Source: Mauremys mutica (lineage: Eukaryota; Chordata; Testudines; Geoemydidae). Taken from it: a DNA stretch of 64,000 bases. A model generated the notes under the pieces. It made no database searches. It saw only the letters and a list, made by a program, of their open reading frames with translations, and was not told the DNA's origin. A program made the position numbers and the translations under genes. Where the stretch lies: assembly GCF_020497125.1 (NCBI RefSeq), contig NC_059072.1, positions 56,020,697-56,084,696 of the forward strand. The letters are read 5' to 3'. Below are positions 20,133 through 31,938 of the stretch, piece by piece. Positions within the stretch are counted from its first letter, which is position 1; the number at the start of each line of letters is the position of its first letter.

Positions 20133-22538
20133 ACTGCCATCCTTACACTGAGAAGCACTTTACCCTGTAAGTAGCTCCAGTGAAATTAATAGGGCTACTC
20201 GTGGAAATAGGCGCTACTCAGTCTGAGTAAGGGTAGCAGAATCTGGGCCTAAGTGATTTGCCAGTGTGCCCTACCTCACAGAACCATCTTGAACTCCAGA
20301 TGCACCAGGACAGGAGTCTCAAAATGTTTGTGACTGCTGAGACTGAGCAGAAGAAATATTGCAAAAGGTTTCTATAGACTGTTTGATACACAAATGCTAA
20401 TAAACCACTGCTGAATTGATTTGCAAACACAATTCAAATGCAAATGGAGGCTGATTTCAAGTGGAACATTTTGCACAGCTCTGCTCCTGCCACCTCAACC
20501 CGGCTGTCAAGGTTGTAGCGCTTACTCAGAGGAATGCCCCAAAGTCTCCCATCGGCAGGAGGGGGTGCAGACAGAAAACCTTTATTGTATTTCTTGAGAC
20601 TGAGTCTTTTCTCTCTTCAAAGTAAAAATAAACAGACGAGACCTGGCCTCAGACTGGCCTGTCAGTCTGAGAAACCCACAAAAGCAACGAAAGCAAATCA
20701 TATGGAAACTGGGATGACTCTCCAGCCCCATTAACTCATTGGGACACATTTTCCTTTTACATGCACAAAGGTCAGAAAGCCAGTTTGGATTTCCAGCTGT
20801 AACCCAGAATGGCCATGCTCTTGTGGTTTCAAGTCAGACAGTTAATTTAACTTAAAAGTATTTTGGGAGGTGAAATTGGATTCCTGTGTAGATTAGTAAT
20901 CAGACATGAGCTGTGTGCCTCGTCTTCATCAAAGCCATTCTCCTCTCATTGCACTTTATTTTGGTGCTTATAGATTTATGAATCAGCTGCTAATGGACAA
21001 ATAGCTATGCAAACTGGATTTCTGTAACATAAGGTGCTCGTCTTGCATATTCTGTCACACAAGCCTTTTGTTTAAGCAGTTGTAGACTGAAACATCCTGT
21101 CAAGCCTTGTTCTGTGGGAGAACATATTTGTGAGACAAAGCAATGCTGTGGTCTACCAGGAGGCCTATGACTCTCTCAGTGAATTATTCACTACTTTGCT
21201 GTGGTCTACATGCCAGGTCACTGGTGTTCACAGCAGGGAGCGAGGCATTATTCATTATCAGACCTTTTGTTTTTCTGTTTTAGGAAGTTCTTTTTTTTTC
21301 CTTCCCCTTCATTGCCCTTTCAGGTTTTAACAAGACATTGCATTCTTTTAAACTTCCCCTGGGCAGCACTTTTTTGCACTTGCAGAGGTACGACAATAAT
21401 AGGTGGAAAGCCTGAGCAGTTGTAAATTGTAGCAGTTAATGTCAAATTGATGGGACAGTGATCAAATGAAGTTCATAACCACAGAACGCAACCTGGGGGT
21501 GGAATGCTGTTTCAAAGATTTCTAATGACAGGGTTATAAAATCATAAAATAGAAGGCTTTTTCCACTGTGAAAGTGGAATAAAAATTTGAGTGACCAAAA
21601 GGTATTAACAAGATTATAAGTCATTTGCTACAACTGCTAATCAGCGAGAGGACTGACCATTTCAGTTTGACAAGGCACTGAGGAAACAACACATGCATTG
21701 TATTTCTTTTCTGGGACATCTTGAATTGCACTTTTAATGATCCTTTCTTTCTCCAGTATGGTGTTGTCTAATTTGAAACTGCTGATATAAAAGAAGGAAA
21801 GCAATGCTTGCCTAAAATGAGCAATAGCTGTGATTTCAGATATGCCTTCTTAGACACCAGCATTCAGTTCATTCAGAAAATGAAACAAGGGACAATGTCA
21901 CACAATTAGCAGACACAGAGAAACATTTAAAACCCATTAATGCTGGACAGTATACAGCTGTCTTCCACCTGGCTGTTCAGCTGCAGTGCTATATGCAATT
22001 CAAGGAAGAGAAATGAAAATATTATAAGATAAATATGCATGGGAAAATACTAAAGACATCTCAATGCAATTTACATATGCAAGTAGGGTATGATTTGTGA
22101 TATGTTTTCCATAAATTAACTCTTTTTTTTGTTTTTTGTTTTTGCATGGATGTATTGGAGTTACAGACAATAACTTGTTTGACAGGATTTAACTACATGA
22201 TGTGAGAAGTCCCAATCCTGCTACCTGTACTTATGTGATGGGATCACGCACTTGAGTATGTATTATTCAGTGTGAGTAAAGGTTGAAGGATCAGTTCCTA
22301 AGGCACAATCCTTCCTTCACTTGGAAAAACACATGGGAGGGGAGAACGTGAGCAGAAAACTCTGAAAGCTGACTTGCAGTTTCTGCTGAATGGTCTTTTG
22401 ATGGGGAGGGATTAGTAGCTGCATGGACCAGCACAAATCCTCCAAGTTCCACAGATCCTGAAGTCTCCGTGCAAGATGCCAGCCCCTTTTGCAACATCTT
22501 CTCTCATATGTATTTCTGCCCAGTCCTTCTAGGGTTTA
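20133..22538. other. Repeat-poor DNA, candidate non-coding elements
   Basis: No exon recognised. A short dispersed repeat (ctactcagtctgagtaagg) is present at about 20171-20250, and a relative at 22200-22310. Stretches 20710-21110 and 21700-22150 are free of recognisable repeats and have the even, AT-rich texture of conserved non-coding elements, but conservation cannot be judged from one sequence. None of the short frames has a recognisable domain. Confidence 0.3.
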
Positions 22539-22923
22539 GTCTTCCCTACAAAATTAGTGTCAGCATAGTCCACCTTGCATCCACCTAGTTGTGCATGTAT
22601 CTACAATTAAATTGGTCTCCCACTGATGTAAGCTCTCCATTATGCAGACATCATAACATCACCTCTCTGAGCGGCATTGAGCCATGGTCAATGCACTCAG
22701 TTTGATGCAGAGCAAATACAGGCATTGTGTTACCCATGCAGACCCTAACAGGTCTCCAGCAGCTGTCCCACAACGCCCAACACTGACTATTCTGGTCCCA
22801 GTTGTGAACTCCACTGCCCAGGGATCATGGAGACCGGAAGACCCCTCCCTTTCAAACCCCATGAATTTTTTAAATGTCTTTTCCTAATTATATAGCTTAG
22901 CAAGCATATCTAGCAGCTCTTCA

Positions 22924-23365
22924 TTGTTGTGTGCAACTGCCCAGCTGACCATGCCAGCCACACGCTCCAGACATAGTGCGGCCTGGAGTAGACAGGAGAT
23001 ACTGGATCTCCTGGGCCTCTGGGGAAAAGAGGCTGTGCAGGCACAGCCACAGACCAGCCATAGAAACATGGACACGCACAAGCAGATTGCACTGGGGATG
23101 CAGGAGCAGGGGTATGACAGGGGTCAGCAGCTGTGCCATGTGAAAGCGAAGGAACTGGCAGGCATATCAGAAAGCCAGGGAGGCCAACAGTTGATCTGGT
23201 GCTGAGCTACAGACCTACTGCTTTTACAAAGAGCTGCATGCCATACTTGGTGAAGACTCCCACCCGCAGACCACCTTGGATACCTCCAAGGAGCTTGAAT
23301 CACAGGGCCCTGGCGTGAACAGCAGGGACAAGGAGAAGATGAAGGAGAAAGAGGAGGAAGATTGA
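22924..23365 (+). pseudogene. Harbinger Myb/SANT-like DNA-binding protein, frameshifted
   Basis: The first frame (22924-23205) encodes AWSRQEILDLLGLWGKEAVQ, then HRNMDTHKQIALGMQEQGYD, RGQQLCHVKAKELAG. This is a trihelix Myb/SANT domain with the spaced tryptophans W21 and W33 and the GY-x-R pattern. After a frameshift, 23222-23365 continues as FYKELHAILGEDSHPQTT and an acidic, lysine-rich run (KMKEKEEED) before a stop. In the family this protein binds the element ends and aids nuclear import and transposition. Further degraded C-terminal coding sequence is visible at about 24640-24930. It converges with the transposase at 26350-27262. Confidence 0.77.
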
Positions 23366-23571
23366 GGACATGCAACCAGGGGATCCAGCTATGGCATGAG
23401 CCAGGACCTGTTTGAGACTCCACCGCACTCTAGTCAGTCTTGCCAGTGGAGCACAGGGGAAGGACCCTTGAGTAAGTGTGTGAATTTATTTCCCATTATA
23501 GTGATGATGCTCCCATCTTAGCAGGACACAGCAATTGACCTTACATTAATGTACTTGTCCTAGAAGAGGTA

Positions 23572-23579
23572 GCAGTACA
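23572..23579. repeat. Left 8-bp target duplication of hAT element
   Basis: gcagtaca, repeated exactly at 23967-23974. Confidence 0.88.
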
Positions 23580-23966
23580 CAGGGCCGGCTCCAGACCCCA
23601 GCGCGGCAAGCACGCGCGTGGGGAGGCCCTTTCCTGGGGGGGCGGCAGGCTGGGCCGGCGGACCTGCCGCAGTCATGCCTGCGGAAGGTCCACCGGAGCC
23701 CCGGGACGACCGGACCTGCCGCAGGCATGACTGCGGAGGGGGCGCTCGTCCCGCGGCTCCAGTGGACCTCCTGCAGGCATGACTGCGGCAACTCAAGCGG
23801 AGCCGCCGGACCTGCGAACCGTCCGCAGCTGCGGGAGGTCCAGCCGAGCCGCGCGACCAGCGGACCCTCCGCAGTCATGCCCACGGGAGGTCCGCTGCTC
23901 CCGCGGCTCCGGGGCGCCTCCCGCGCATGACTGCTTGGGGCGGCCGAAAAGGTAGAGCCGCCCCTG
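23580..23966. mobile_element. hAT MITE with GC-rich internal minisatellite
   Basis: Starts cagggccggctcc and ends gagccgcccctg, inverted, with a perfect 8-bp target duplication. The interior is extremely GC-rich and made of diverged units containing ctgcggaggtcc / gcatgactgcgg and their inverses, roughly 50-65 bp apart, so it is both tandem and palindromic. The reading frames here on both strands are artefacts of this composition. It lies inside the Harbinger element, so it is younger. Confidence 0.87.
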
Positions 23967-24639
23967 GCAGTACAGCAAAGAGATGTAGAGTTATCTGCTT
24001 TTCATTTCCCCTGTAGAGTTAAGTGGGAGCATGTGGAGCACTTTGTTTATGTACACAGGGATGTCCCTTTAATCCTCCTGAGAGATCTTGATGAAGTTTT
24101 CATGGAGGTGCTCTGCAATCCTCTCCCAAAGGTTTCAGGAATGGCAGCCTCATTTCCTCCTCTGCAGTAGGACGCTTTGCCACACCAGTCAGCAATAACT
24201 TTGGCAGGCACCATTGCATAGGGTACATTTGGTTGCATTGCAGGGTTGTAGTATACAGGCCCTGGGTGACTTCGGGACACCAGCTGTGCTCTCTGTGCCT
24301 TTGTTACCTTCAGGAGTGAGATACCTGCTAAAATCACCACTGCCTGTGGAAAATATTACAGTATTTGGTGCCATTGCCTTGTAGTCATAGTTTCATACAA
24401 CTGAGCAATTCCCTCTTCATTTCCCTCACCCCGGGTGGGCCACACTCCCCATGACTGGTGCTGTGAGTGGCACCGTGCACAAGCACTCCAAAGCGGAGGT
24501 GGAAATAAGCATGTCTGGTTTAAAACTTTAGGGGAGGAAGGGAGGATAGTTCTGAATTTTAAGGTTTGTTTCTCATTGTGACTATACTGGCAATGGTACC
24601 TCTGCATGTTTTGTCTGCAGCTGCTGCTGTTGCAGCCGT

Positions 24640-24935
24640 AAGGTGCGCCCCCGCACCCACACCCATGGACTGCCTGAGCCACATGAGGAGGACAGAAGAG
24701 GACTCTGGATGATATGTTCAGCAAGATCCTGCAAGCCAGGGCTGCATGAGATCATGAACAGAGGGCCTGGAGGATGAATATTGCCGGCTTTATGGTGGAG
24801 GGAAGCAAACTGGAGAAAGGCCCAGGAGCTGGTGAGACACTGTTATGGACCTGCATATTCAACAGTCCCGGGCTTGTAGTCCATGGAGAGCTCCGTTGCA
24901 ACACCTCTCTACATCCCCCTTCGACATTCCATGTG
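24640..24935 (+). pseudogene. Harbinger DNA-binding ORF, C-terminal remnant
   Basis: Plus-strand frames near 24680-24900 recall the basic, Glu/Gln-rich C-terminal part of the Harbinger accessory protein (for example DLHIQQSRACSPW). The reading is broken by several frameshifts and stops. Assigned mainly because of position between the Myb/SANT-like part and the transposase. The intervening 23975-24640 belongs to the same element by position and texture. Confidence 0.4.
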
Positions 24936-24939
24936 GCAT

Positions 24940-25492
24940 CAGGGGCTGCGCCAGAACCGGGGGGCGGGGGGAGGAGGGCAATGTCCCCCCACTTTTAAAC
25001 AAAAGAAACATTACTCCCCTAGATTTCTGCCAGGGTTTGTGGCCAGCAGCAGCCTTTGCAGGGCTCATCCCTTCCTTCCCCTCCCCCCTGCAGCTGGAAG
25101 CAGCTCCCGTCCCTTCCTACCAGGGGCAGCTTTATGGTTTTTGCCGCCCCAAGCACGGCAGTCAGGGGGCCTTCGACGGCGCGTCTGCAGATGGTCTGCT
25201 GGTCATGCAGATTCAGCGGCGTTTCTGCGGATAATCTGCCGGTCCTGCACCTTCAGCGTTCCCGCCGCCGAATTGCCACCGAAGCCGCAGGACCGGCAGA
25301 CCTCCTGCAGGCGTGCCGCCGAAGGCTGCCTGACTGCCGCCCTGGAGCTGCCGCTGCTTCCTGCCCGCACAGTGCTGAAAGGCAGCCAGCACCTCCAGGC
25401 TGCTGCTGGCCACCATCAAGCGCCACATCCCCCAGCCAGGGCAGGGCTGAGCCTAGAGACTGGGTTTAGGAAGCAGAAGGCGGGATGGGCTG
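24940..25492. mobile_element. hAT-type element split by a second hAT MITE
   Basis: Starts caggggctgcgcc and ends ggatgggctg, flanked by exact copies of tgtggcat at 24932-24939 and 25493-25500. The CAG...CTG ends and 8-bp duplication fit hAT, although the terminal inverted match is weak. Contains the inner MITE at 25121-25356. The 230-codon frame 24883-25575 spans its borders and is not a gene. Confidence 0.68.
25121..25356. mobile_element. Inner hAT MITE, 236 bp
   Basis: Begins caggggcagcttta and ends ggagctgccgctg, an inverted pair, flanked by cttcctac (25113-25120) and cttcctgc (25357-25364), a 7 of 8 match. The body is a GC-rich palindrome (tgccgccccaagcacggcag, ggaccggcagacctcctgca) related to the element at 23580-23966. 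Confidence 0.82.
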
Positions 25493-25500
25493 TGTGGCAT

Positions 25501-26349
25501 AGACCCTGCATGGTGGAACCTTGCCCGGCCAGGCCCCGCTGTGACGCCCCAGTCTCAGAGTCGTTGCTACCCTGAGTGGGGCCGGAGCCTCACAGTAGCA
25601 ACAGTGAATGCCAGCTGCTTCTCTGGGACCTGGCCCCCCCTACCCGCTCCACTCTCTACCCCCAACTCCCTCCCCGGGCTCTCCTTGCCTGGCCTGCTGC
25701 CTCTCTCCCCAGGCTGGCACAGCGATCCCTGGCTGCTAAACACCCTGGGCAGTAGCGGGGTTGAGCTCAGGGAGGGTGCACAAGTTTGGCTAATGGGGTC
25801 AAGGCCACTGGGAGAGCCAGGGGGCTATGCCCCCCCCTTCTATAAAGGTTCTGGAGCCAGTGTCCCTACTCTTACCATTCCATACCAAGGGATATTAAGG
25901 ACAAACACAACTGACCTGTGAGAGCCACAGTTGATGTACATGTAGCTAAAGTGGACAGGAATATTCCTTCCCCTTCTTTAAGCTGTGTTCCAGGAATTTA
26001 TTAAGGTTTTCATGTATTTGCTTTTAACTTGTACAGAATTTTTTTGGAAGTGTTTTCATTACACAATAAAACTCTATCGTTTGGAAAACAATCCATCTTT
26101 ATTAGTTCCCACCATATGCTATGGAATGCCTGGCGGCAGTGAAAGCACCCACTTGCTTGTTATTGTGCACTGTGACAACTCATAGGATCAGTGACAAACA
26201 CAGCATGATAATCATAAATGTGCAGCAAGCACCACAAAATTAATAGGTGAATTATCAGTGTGATATTCAAAGATGTGCACTAAGCACCACACAATTCCTA
26301 AAAGTCCCCCAGACTGCAGGGCCAGGTAGAGCACAGTGAACCACAATGC
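25501..26349. other. Harbinger spacer and unassigned C-rich block
   Basis: 25,501-25,870 is C-rich sequence with no identified ends, perhaps another insertion. From 25,870 to 26,349 it is AT-rich, with two polyadenylation-like aataaa words and transposon 3' UTR character. No coding sequence recognised. Confidence 0.4.
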
Positions 26350-27262
26350 TTTACTGTGGCTCATTGTTAAAGGGCTCTTTCAAAGCCTCCATGAGCTGTA
26401 TAGCTCCATGTTGAGCTTTTCTGATTGCCTTCTGACTGGCTGTTCACACTCAGCAAACAGTTGCTCCACTTCCGTCCTCCACCCCAGTGGCAACTTTTCC
26501 CCCTTAGCTTCACAGATATATGTAGGACACAGCAGGCAACCATAACCACTGGGATATTTTTCTCACTGACATCCAATCTTGTGAGTAAACAATATAAGCA
26601 TCTCTTCAATCTACCAAGCCACATTCAACTGTCTTTCTGCACCTGTTAGCAGGTAGTAGAATCTCTCCTTGGTGCTATCGAGGTGGCTGGTGTATGACTT
26701 CTTGAGCCAGGGGAAGAAGGGCAAGTCTGGGTCCCTCAGAATCACTCTTGGCATTTCATCATCACCAATAGTAATCTGCTTGTCAGGAAAGAAAGTCCCT
26801 GCTTGTAGCTTTCTGAACAGTCTTAAAAGTGTGTGCATCATGCACCATCCCTGACCATCCAGCAATGTCCCTGGTGAGCCACCAACACTTGCACAACCAT
26901 AGAAAAATAGCCCTTTCTGTCGATGTACTCTGTGGTGAAGTGGTCTGGTGCCAAAATTGGGATATCGTACTGTCTATTGCTGCACCACAGTTCGGGAACC
27001 CCACTGATGCAAAGCCACCCACTGTCCTACACGTGGCTGAGAGTCACAGTCCTGTGTACCAGGAGATGATTAATGGCCCTGTACCCTTGCATAACAATGG
27101 CCCCCACTGTGAATTTGCCACCCCCAAATGAATTCCCACTAACATTGTGTTATGGGAAGTTGACCCTTTGCTCCCAGTCATCCCTGCATGACTCATTTCT
27201 GTCCCACCACACATTGCCAACATTACCCAAAAGACGGTGCACTGAATGGTGGCAGGTTGCAC
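26350..27262 (-). pseudogene. PIF/Harbinger DDE transposase, degraded
   Basis: Read on the minus strand. 26783-27022 encodes GFASVGFPNCGAAIDSTI, the start of the DDE_4 nuclease domain with the first catalytic Asp in AID, followed by GWSGMVHDAHTF, another conserved block. 26611-26865 encodes LQAGTFFPDKQITIGDDEMP and the conserved stretch LPFFPWLKKSYTSHLDSTKE. 26367-26624 encodes LTRLDVSEKNIPVVMVACC, the C-terminal helix region. The frames are separated by shifts and stops, and the second catalytic Asp block is damaged. The family enzyme cuts and pastes DNA at TTA/TAA targets. The gene faces the Myb/SANT-like ORF, the usual convergent Harbinger layout. Confidence 0.84.
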
Positions 27263-27437
27263 ACTGGATACCTACCCATGGTGCACTGCATGATGCAGTG
27301 ACACAAGCACTCGTGATGAGTATGTGCAGCGCTGACACAAAGAGCCAAGAATGCTTGTTCACAAGCGAAATACTAGCTGTGGCAGCTGTATGCTGATGTA
27401 AATTGCATTGGCAAAACTTTGTATTGTAGACATGGCC

Positions 27438-27899
27438 TAAGGAAAACATTTCTGAACTGGTTACATGAAGAGTCTCTAAAATCAATACAGCTAGAGACTT
27501 TAATATTTTAAAATTAAAGCTTATATTCTAAAATAGAGCAGCTTCAGAATGAAGGACAATTTATGCTGCAATTTAAGTGATGTGTAATTGAATTATCTAT
27601 GTGGGCCTGTCAATAAGAAAGAACTCATATACAGAAGGCAATTTGTAATGGTAAATACAGTCTCCTGGTTTTGCAGAGTAAGAGTTTGGAAATGGAGTTT
27701 GTGTTTTCTTTCTTTCTTTCTTTCTAATGTTGTCTTCAAACTAGAATGGGAGCAGAACACTTGCCATTTTTTAAAATGTTAGACTTTTTTAGGAACCTGG
27801 TGGGAAATTTTTCAAGTCAGCTGGTTGAGACTTAGTGACAGTAATTTAGAGGCTTGGCATCTGTACTTTAAAACTATTTCCTGTGCAAGCATATGGCTA
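27438..27899. other. Unique DNA with TTTC microsatellite
   Basis: A short (TTTC)n run lies at about 27705-27725. No gene recognised. Confidence 0.5.
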
Positions 27900-28505
27900 T
27901 AAATTGGCCATCAACAAGTTTAGGCTTGAAATTAGATGAAGATTTCTAACCATCAGAAGAGTGAAGTTCTTGAACAGCCTTCCAAAGGTAGCAGTGAGGG
28001 CAAAAAAATGTAACTTGTTTCAAAACTGAGCTTGAAAAATTCATGGAGCGGATGGTATGCTGAGGTTGCCTACAAGGGCATATGGTCCATTTGCAGCTGC
28101 TTTTAGCCATGGTCTCCAGTGGCTGGAGATGGGACACTGGGTGAGAAGGTCTCTGAGTTACTACAAGGAATTTTTTCCCAGGTGTCTGGCTGATGCGCCT
28201 AACTGATTTGAGGGTTAGGAAGGAATTTTCCTACAGGTCAGATTAACAGAGACCTTGTATTTTTTTGTTTGGCTGTTTTTTGTTTTGTTTTTTTTGCTTT
28301 CCTCTGTAGCTTGAGGCATCGGGCACTTGCTGGTTTGAACTAGAGTAAATGGTTAGGTCAAGATTTGAGGATTTCAGTAACTCAGACAGAAGTTATGGGG
28401 CTATTACGGGACTGAATGGGTGAGGTTCTGTGGCCTGTGATGTGCCGGAGGTGAGACTAGATGATTATGATGATGGTCCCTTCTGGCCTTAAAGTCTATG
28501 CATCA
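27900..28505 (+). mobile_element. CR1 LINE 3' end
   Basis: Plus-strand CR1. The ORF2 C-terminal remnant near 27925-28040 (gaacagccttccaaaggtag) is followed by the long 3' UTR with actgggtgagaaggtctctg and gtgagactagatgattatga, ending ggtcccttctggccttaaag. A T-rich stretch at 28258-28300 lies inside. Non-coding. Confidence 0.85.
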
Positions 28506-28880
28506 TTCGCAGATGTTTTGTCCCGCAAATCCCTCCTCAAGACCCACTTCTACCATGAGTTCTATGGTAATTTGCCTAGTGGCGAGGCAGGTGCCCACTG
28601 ATATTATTAATGTCTCATGTTTACCTACAGAGTAAAAAATAAAGACTCAATATGGATGCCCCACTTAATAAGCCTGTCTAACCACACCATCCTGTCACTG
28701 TTACCATCATTCTCCTTCTCTGAGTACCTCTGCTTGTTTGTTTCACCAAATTGCTGCATCTTGTCTTAGAATCTGGGCAAGAACTGGCTCTTGCCGTGTG
28801 TTTAAAAAGCATCTAGCACTATGGTCCCCTGGTCTAATAGGGGCATCTGGTGCTACCATAATAAAAATAGCCAATATTAA
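28506..28880 (+). mobile_element. L2 LINE 3' end
   Basis: Starts in the L2 ORF C-terminus, where ctcctcaagacccacttcta reads LKTHFYHEFYGNLP. It continues to the conserved 3' tail near 28800-28870 (catctagcactatggtcccc, gggcatctggtgctacc) with a short AT-rich end. Old and broken. Confidence 0.75.
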
Positions 28881-29608
28881 ATGTCCAGTGTTGGGCCTGT
28901 TCCCTAAGGGAAATATTTTTTTCCTAAGGAAATCTGAGTCCTCACTATTTTGCTCCTTTACCTGCTGCCTCAAAGAGGAGATTTTTAAAATTAAGTTTGA
29001 AGAGGTTTGACACATCTGCAATGAATTATAGCTGGATGTCTGACCATTGCTCTAGTCACATTCAGAATTACCTCTTATTCCTGTTGCTTCATCAATTTAA
29101 ATGGGCAGCTGTTACTTTTTTTTGGGTAACCATGATACTTCAGGTGAGTAATGAAAGTAATGCCCTGCTATGAAGTACTCTCATGTTATGACTTGGCAGT
29201 TTAGTCATTAAGATAAGCTTAGTTAATTTGGCTGCAGTCCATGCACCCATTTTAGTTCAGTGCAGGAGCCTGAGGGCATTTAATATTCATAAACTGTGCA
29301 TTGCAGTGCAAAATAAAACTCTTAAGGCTCACACTCGTATACTGAACGAGCATTTAAATACTGACTAGCCTGTTCATCCCTTTTAGTTTTTCCCAGGGGT
29401 GGGATGGGGCAGGGGGGGAAGGGATAAAAGAAGCCAGGACAGCTACTCTTGTGACCCATACTTTGGGGATGGGAAATGAGCCATTCTCCTTTCCTATCCA
29501 GCTTTGTGGGTTTTCAAGTGGGGCGACTTATCATTCTTGCTGTTAATCAGAACTAGAGCAGGATGGAAGTATTTTACAGTCTTGTTCTGTGCAGCAGTCG
29601 CAAATAAT
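28881..29608. other. Unique DNA
   Basis: No gene or repeat family recognised. Confidence 0.4.
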
Positions 29609-31103
29609 CATAGAATCATAGGACTGTAAGGGACCTTAAGAGGTCATCTAGTCCAATCCCCTGCACTCAATGCAGGACTAAATATTATCTAGACCATCCC
29701 TCACACGTGTTTGTCCAACCTGCTCTTAAAAATCCCCAATGATGGAGATTCCACAACCTCCCTAGGCAATTTATTCCAGTGCTTAACCACTCTGACAGTT
29801 AGGAAGTTTTTCCTAATGTCCAACCTAAACGTCCCTTGTTGCAATTTAAGCCCATTGCTTCTTGTCTTATCCTCAGAGGTGAAGAAGAACAATTTTTCTC
29901 CCTCCTCCTTGTAACAACCTTTTATGTGCTTGAAAACTGTCCCCTCTCAGTCTTCTCATGTCCCCTCTCAGTCTTCTCTTCCCCAGACTAAACAAACTCA
30001 GTTTTTTCAATCTTCCCTCATAGGTCATGTTTTCTAGACCTTTAATAATTTTTGTTATTCTTCTCTGGACTCTTTCCAATTTGTCCACATCTTTCCTGAA
30101 ATGTGGCACCCAGAACTGGACACAATACTCCAGCTGAGGCCTAATCAGCGCAGTGTAGAGTGGAAGAATTACTTCTCGTGTCTTGCTTACAATACTCCTC
30201 CTAATACATCCCAGAATGATGTTTGCTTTTTTGCAACAGTGTTACACTGTTGACTCATATTTAGCTTGTGATCTGCTATGACCCCCACATCCCTTTCTGC
30301 AGTACTCCTTCCTACACAGTCATTTCTCATTTTGTATGGGTGCAACTGATTGTTCCTTCCTAAGTGGAGTACTCTGCATTTGTCCTTATTGAATTTCATC
30401 CTATTTACTTCAGACCATTTCTCCAGTTTATTCAGATTATTTTAAATTTTAATCCTATCCTCCAAAGCACTTGCAACTCCTCCCAGCTTGGTATCATCCC
30501 CAAACTTTATAAGTGTACTCTCTGTGCCATTATCTGTAAATCACTGATGAACATATTGAACAGAACCGGATGCAGAACCGATCCCTGTGGGACCCAACTC
30601 GTTATGCCCTTCCAGCATGACTGTGAACCACTACTCTCTGGGAATGATTTTCCAACCAGTTATGCCCCCACCTTATAGTAGCTCCATCTAGGTTGTATTT
30701 CCCTAGTTTATTTCTGAGACGGTTATGCACGACAGTATCATAAGCCTTATTAAAGTCAAGATATACCACATCTACCACTTTCCCCCTATTCACAAGGCTG
30801 TTACCCTGTCAAAGAAAGCACTCAGGTTGGTTTAACATGATCTGTTCTTGACATATCCATGCTGACCATTACTTATCACCTCATTATCTTCTTGGTGTTT
30901 GCAAATTGATTTCTTAATTATTTCCAGGTACAGAAGTTAAGTTGACTGGTCTGTAATTGCCCGGTTCATCCTTATTTCCCTTTTTATAGATTGGCACTAT
31001 ATTTGCCCTTTTCCAGTCTTCTGGAATGTCTCCCATCTTCCATGACTTTTCAGAAATAATTGCTAATGATATTTCCTCAGTCAGCCCCTTAGTGTATTCT
31101 AGG

Positions 31104-31938
31104 CTAATTTAGCTACAACAAGTCAGGAAAAAGATCTTGGAGTCATCGTGAATAGTTCTCTGAAGACGTCCACGCAGTGTGCAGAGGCGGTCAAAAAAGC
31201 AAACAGGATGTTAGGAATCATTAAAAAGGGGATAGAGAATAAGACTGAGAATATATTATTGCCCTTATATAAATCAATGGTACGCCCACATCTTGAATAC
31301 TGCGTATAGATGTGGTCTCATCTCAAAAAAGATATACTGGCATTAGAAAAGGTTCAGAGAAGGGGAACTAAAATGATTAGGGGTTTGGAACAGGTCCCGT
31401 ATGAGGAGAGATTAAAGAGACTAGGACTTTTCAGCTTGGAAAAGAGGAGACTAAGGGGGCATATAATAGAGGTGTATAAAATCATGAGTGATGTGGAGAA
31501 AGTGGATAAGGAAAAGTTATTTACTTATTCCCATAATACAAGAACTAGGGGCCACCAAATGATATTAATGGGCAGCAGGTTTAAAACAAATAAAAGGAAG
31601 GTCTTCTTCACACAGCACACAGTCAACTTGTGGAACTCCTTGCCTGAGGAGGTTGTGAAGGCTAGGACTATAACAGCATTTAAAAGTGAACTGGATAAAT
31701 TCATGGAGGTTAAGTCCATTAATGGCTATTAGCCAGGATGGGTAAGGAATGGTGTTCCTAGCCTCTGTCCCTAGCCTCAGAGGGTGGGGATGGATGGCAG
31801 GAGAGAGATCACTTGATCATTACCTGTTAGGTTCACTCCCTCTGGGGCACCTGGCATTGGCCACTGTTGGTAGACAGGATACTGGGCTAGATTGACCATT
31901 GGTCTGACTCAGTATGGCTGTTTTTATGTTCTTATGTT
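31104..31938 (+). mobile_element. Younger CR1 inserted in an older CR1
   Basis: Plus-strand CR1 of a different subfamily inserted between gtattctagg and atgcatttcatcagg of the older copy. Removing it restores a continuous minus-strand CR1. The 3' end is a short repeat of ttatgttct, typical of CR1 tails. It is 5'-truncated but keeps a 140-codon ORF2 C-terminus, so it is younger than its host copy. Confidence 0.92.
31310..31732 (+). pseudogene. CR1 ORF2 C-terminal fragment (140 codons)
   Basis: Open from an internal ATG to the native stop. It reads MWSHLKKDILALEKVQRRGT, RGLEQVPYEERLKRLGLF, then RLRGHIIEVYKIMSDVEKVD and VNLWNSLPEEVVKARTITAF. This is the domain downstream of the CR1 RT. A stop lies just upstream (tgcgtatag, where LEYC is expected to continue). 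The RT and endonuclease are absent. Confidence 0.88.

Larger units (their letters stand above)
22539..27437. mobile_element. PIF/Harbinger transposon, decayed, invaded by hAT elements
   Basis: A region of about 4.9 kb holding the two genes typical of PIF/Harbinger: a Myb/SANT-like DNA-binding ORF on the plus strand near the left end and a DDE transposase on the minus strand near the right end. The right terminus ends gtagacatggcc at 27437 before TAA. The left terminus is poorly preserved and placed after TTA at 22536-22538 by position only. Embedded are hAT elements at 23580-23966 and 24940-25492, the second itself holding one at 25121-25356. Both Harbinger genes are frameshifted. Confidence 0.8.

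Noticed and set aside
19657..20158. Frames of 133 and 111 codons on both strands
   Set aside because: They arise from a 333-bp palindromic hAT MITE; the two strands read similarly because the element is an inverted repeat.
23546..23978. Several Arg/Pro/Ala-rich frames
   Set aside because: Artefacts of a GC-rich minisatellite in a hAT element.
24883..25575. 230-codon plus frame, one of the longest in the window
   Set aside because: It spans the borders of two nested hAT elements and Harbinger spacer, so it cannot be one ancestral gene.
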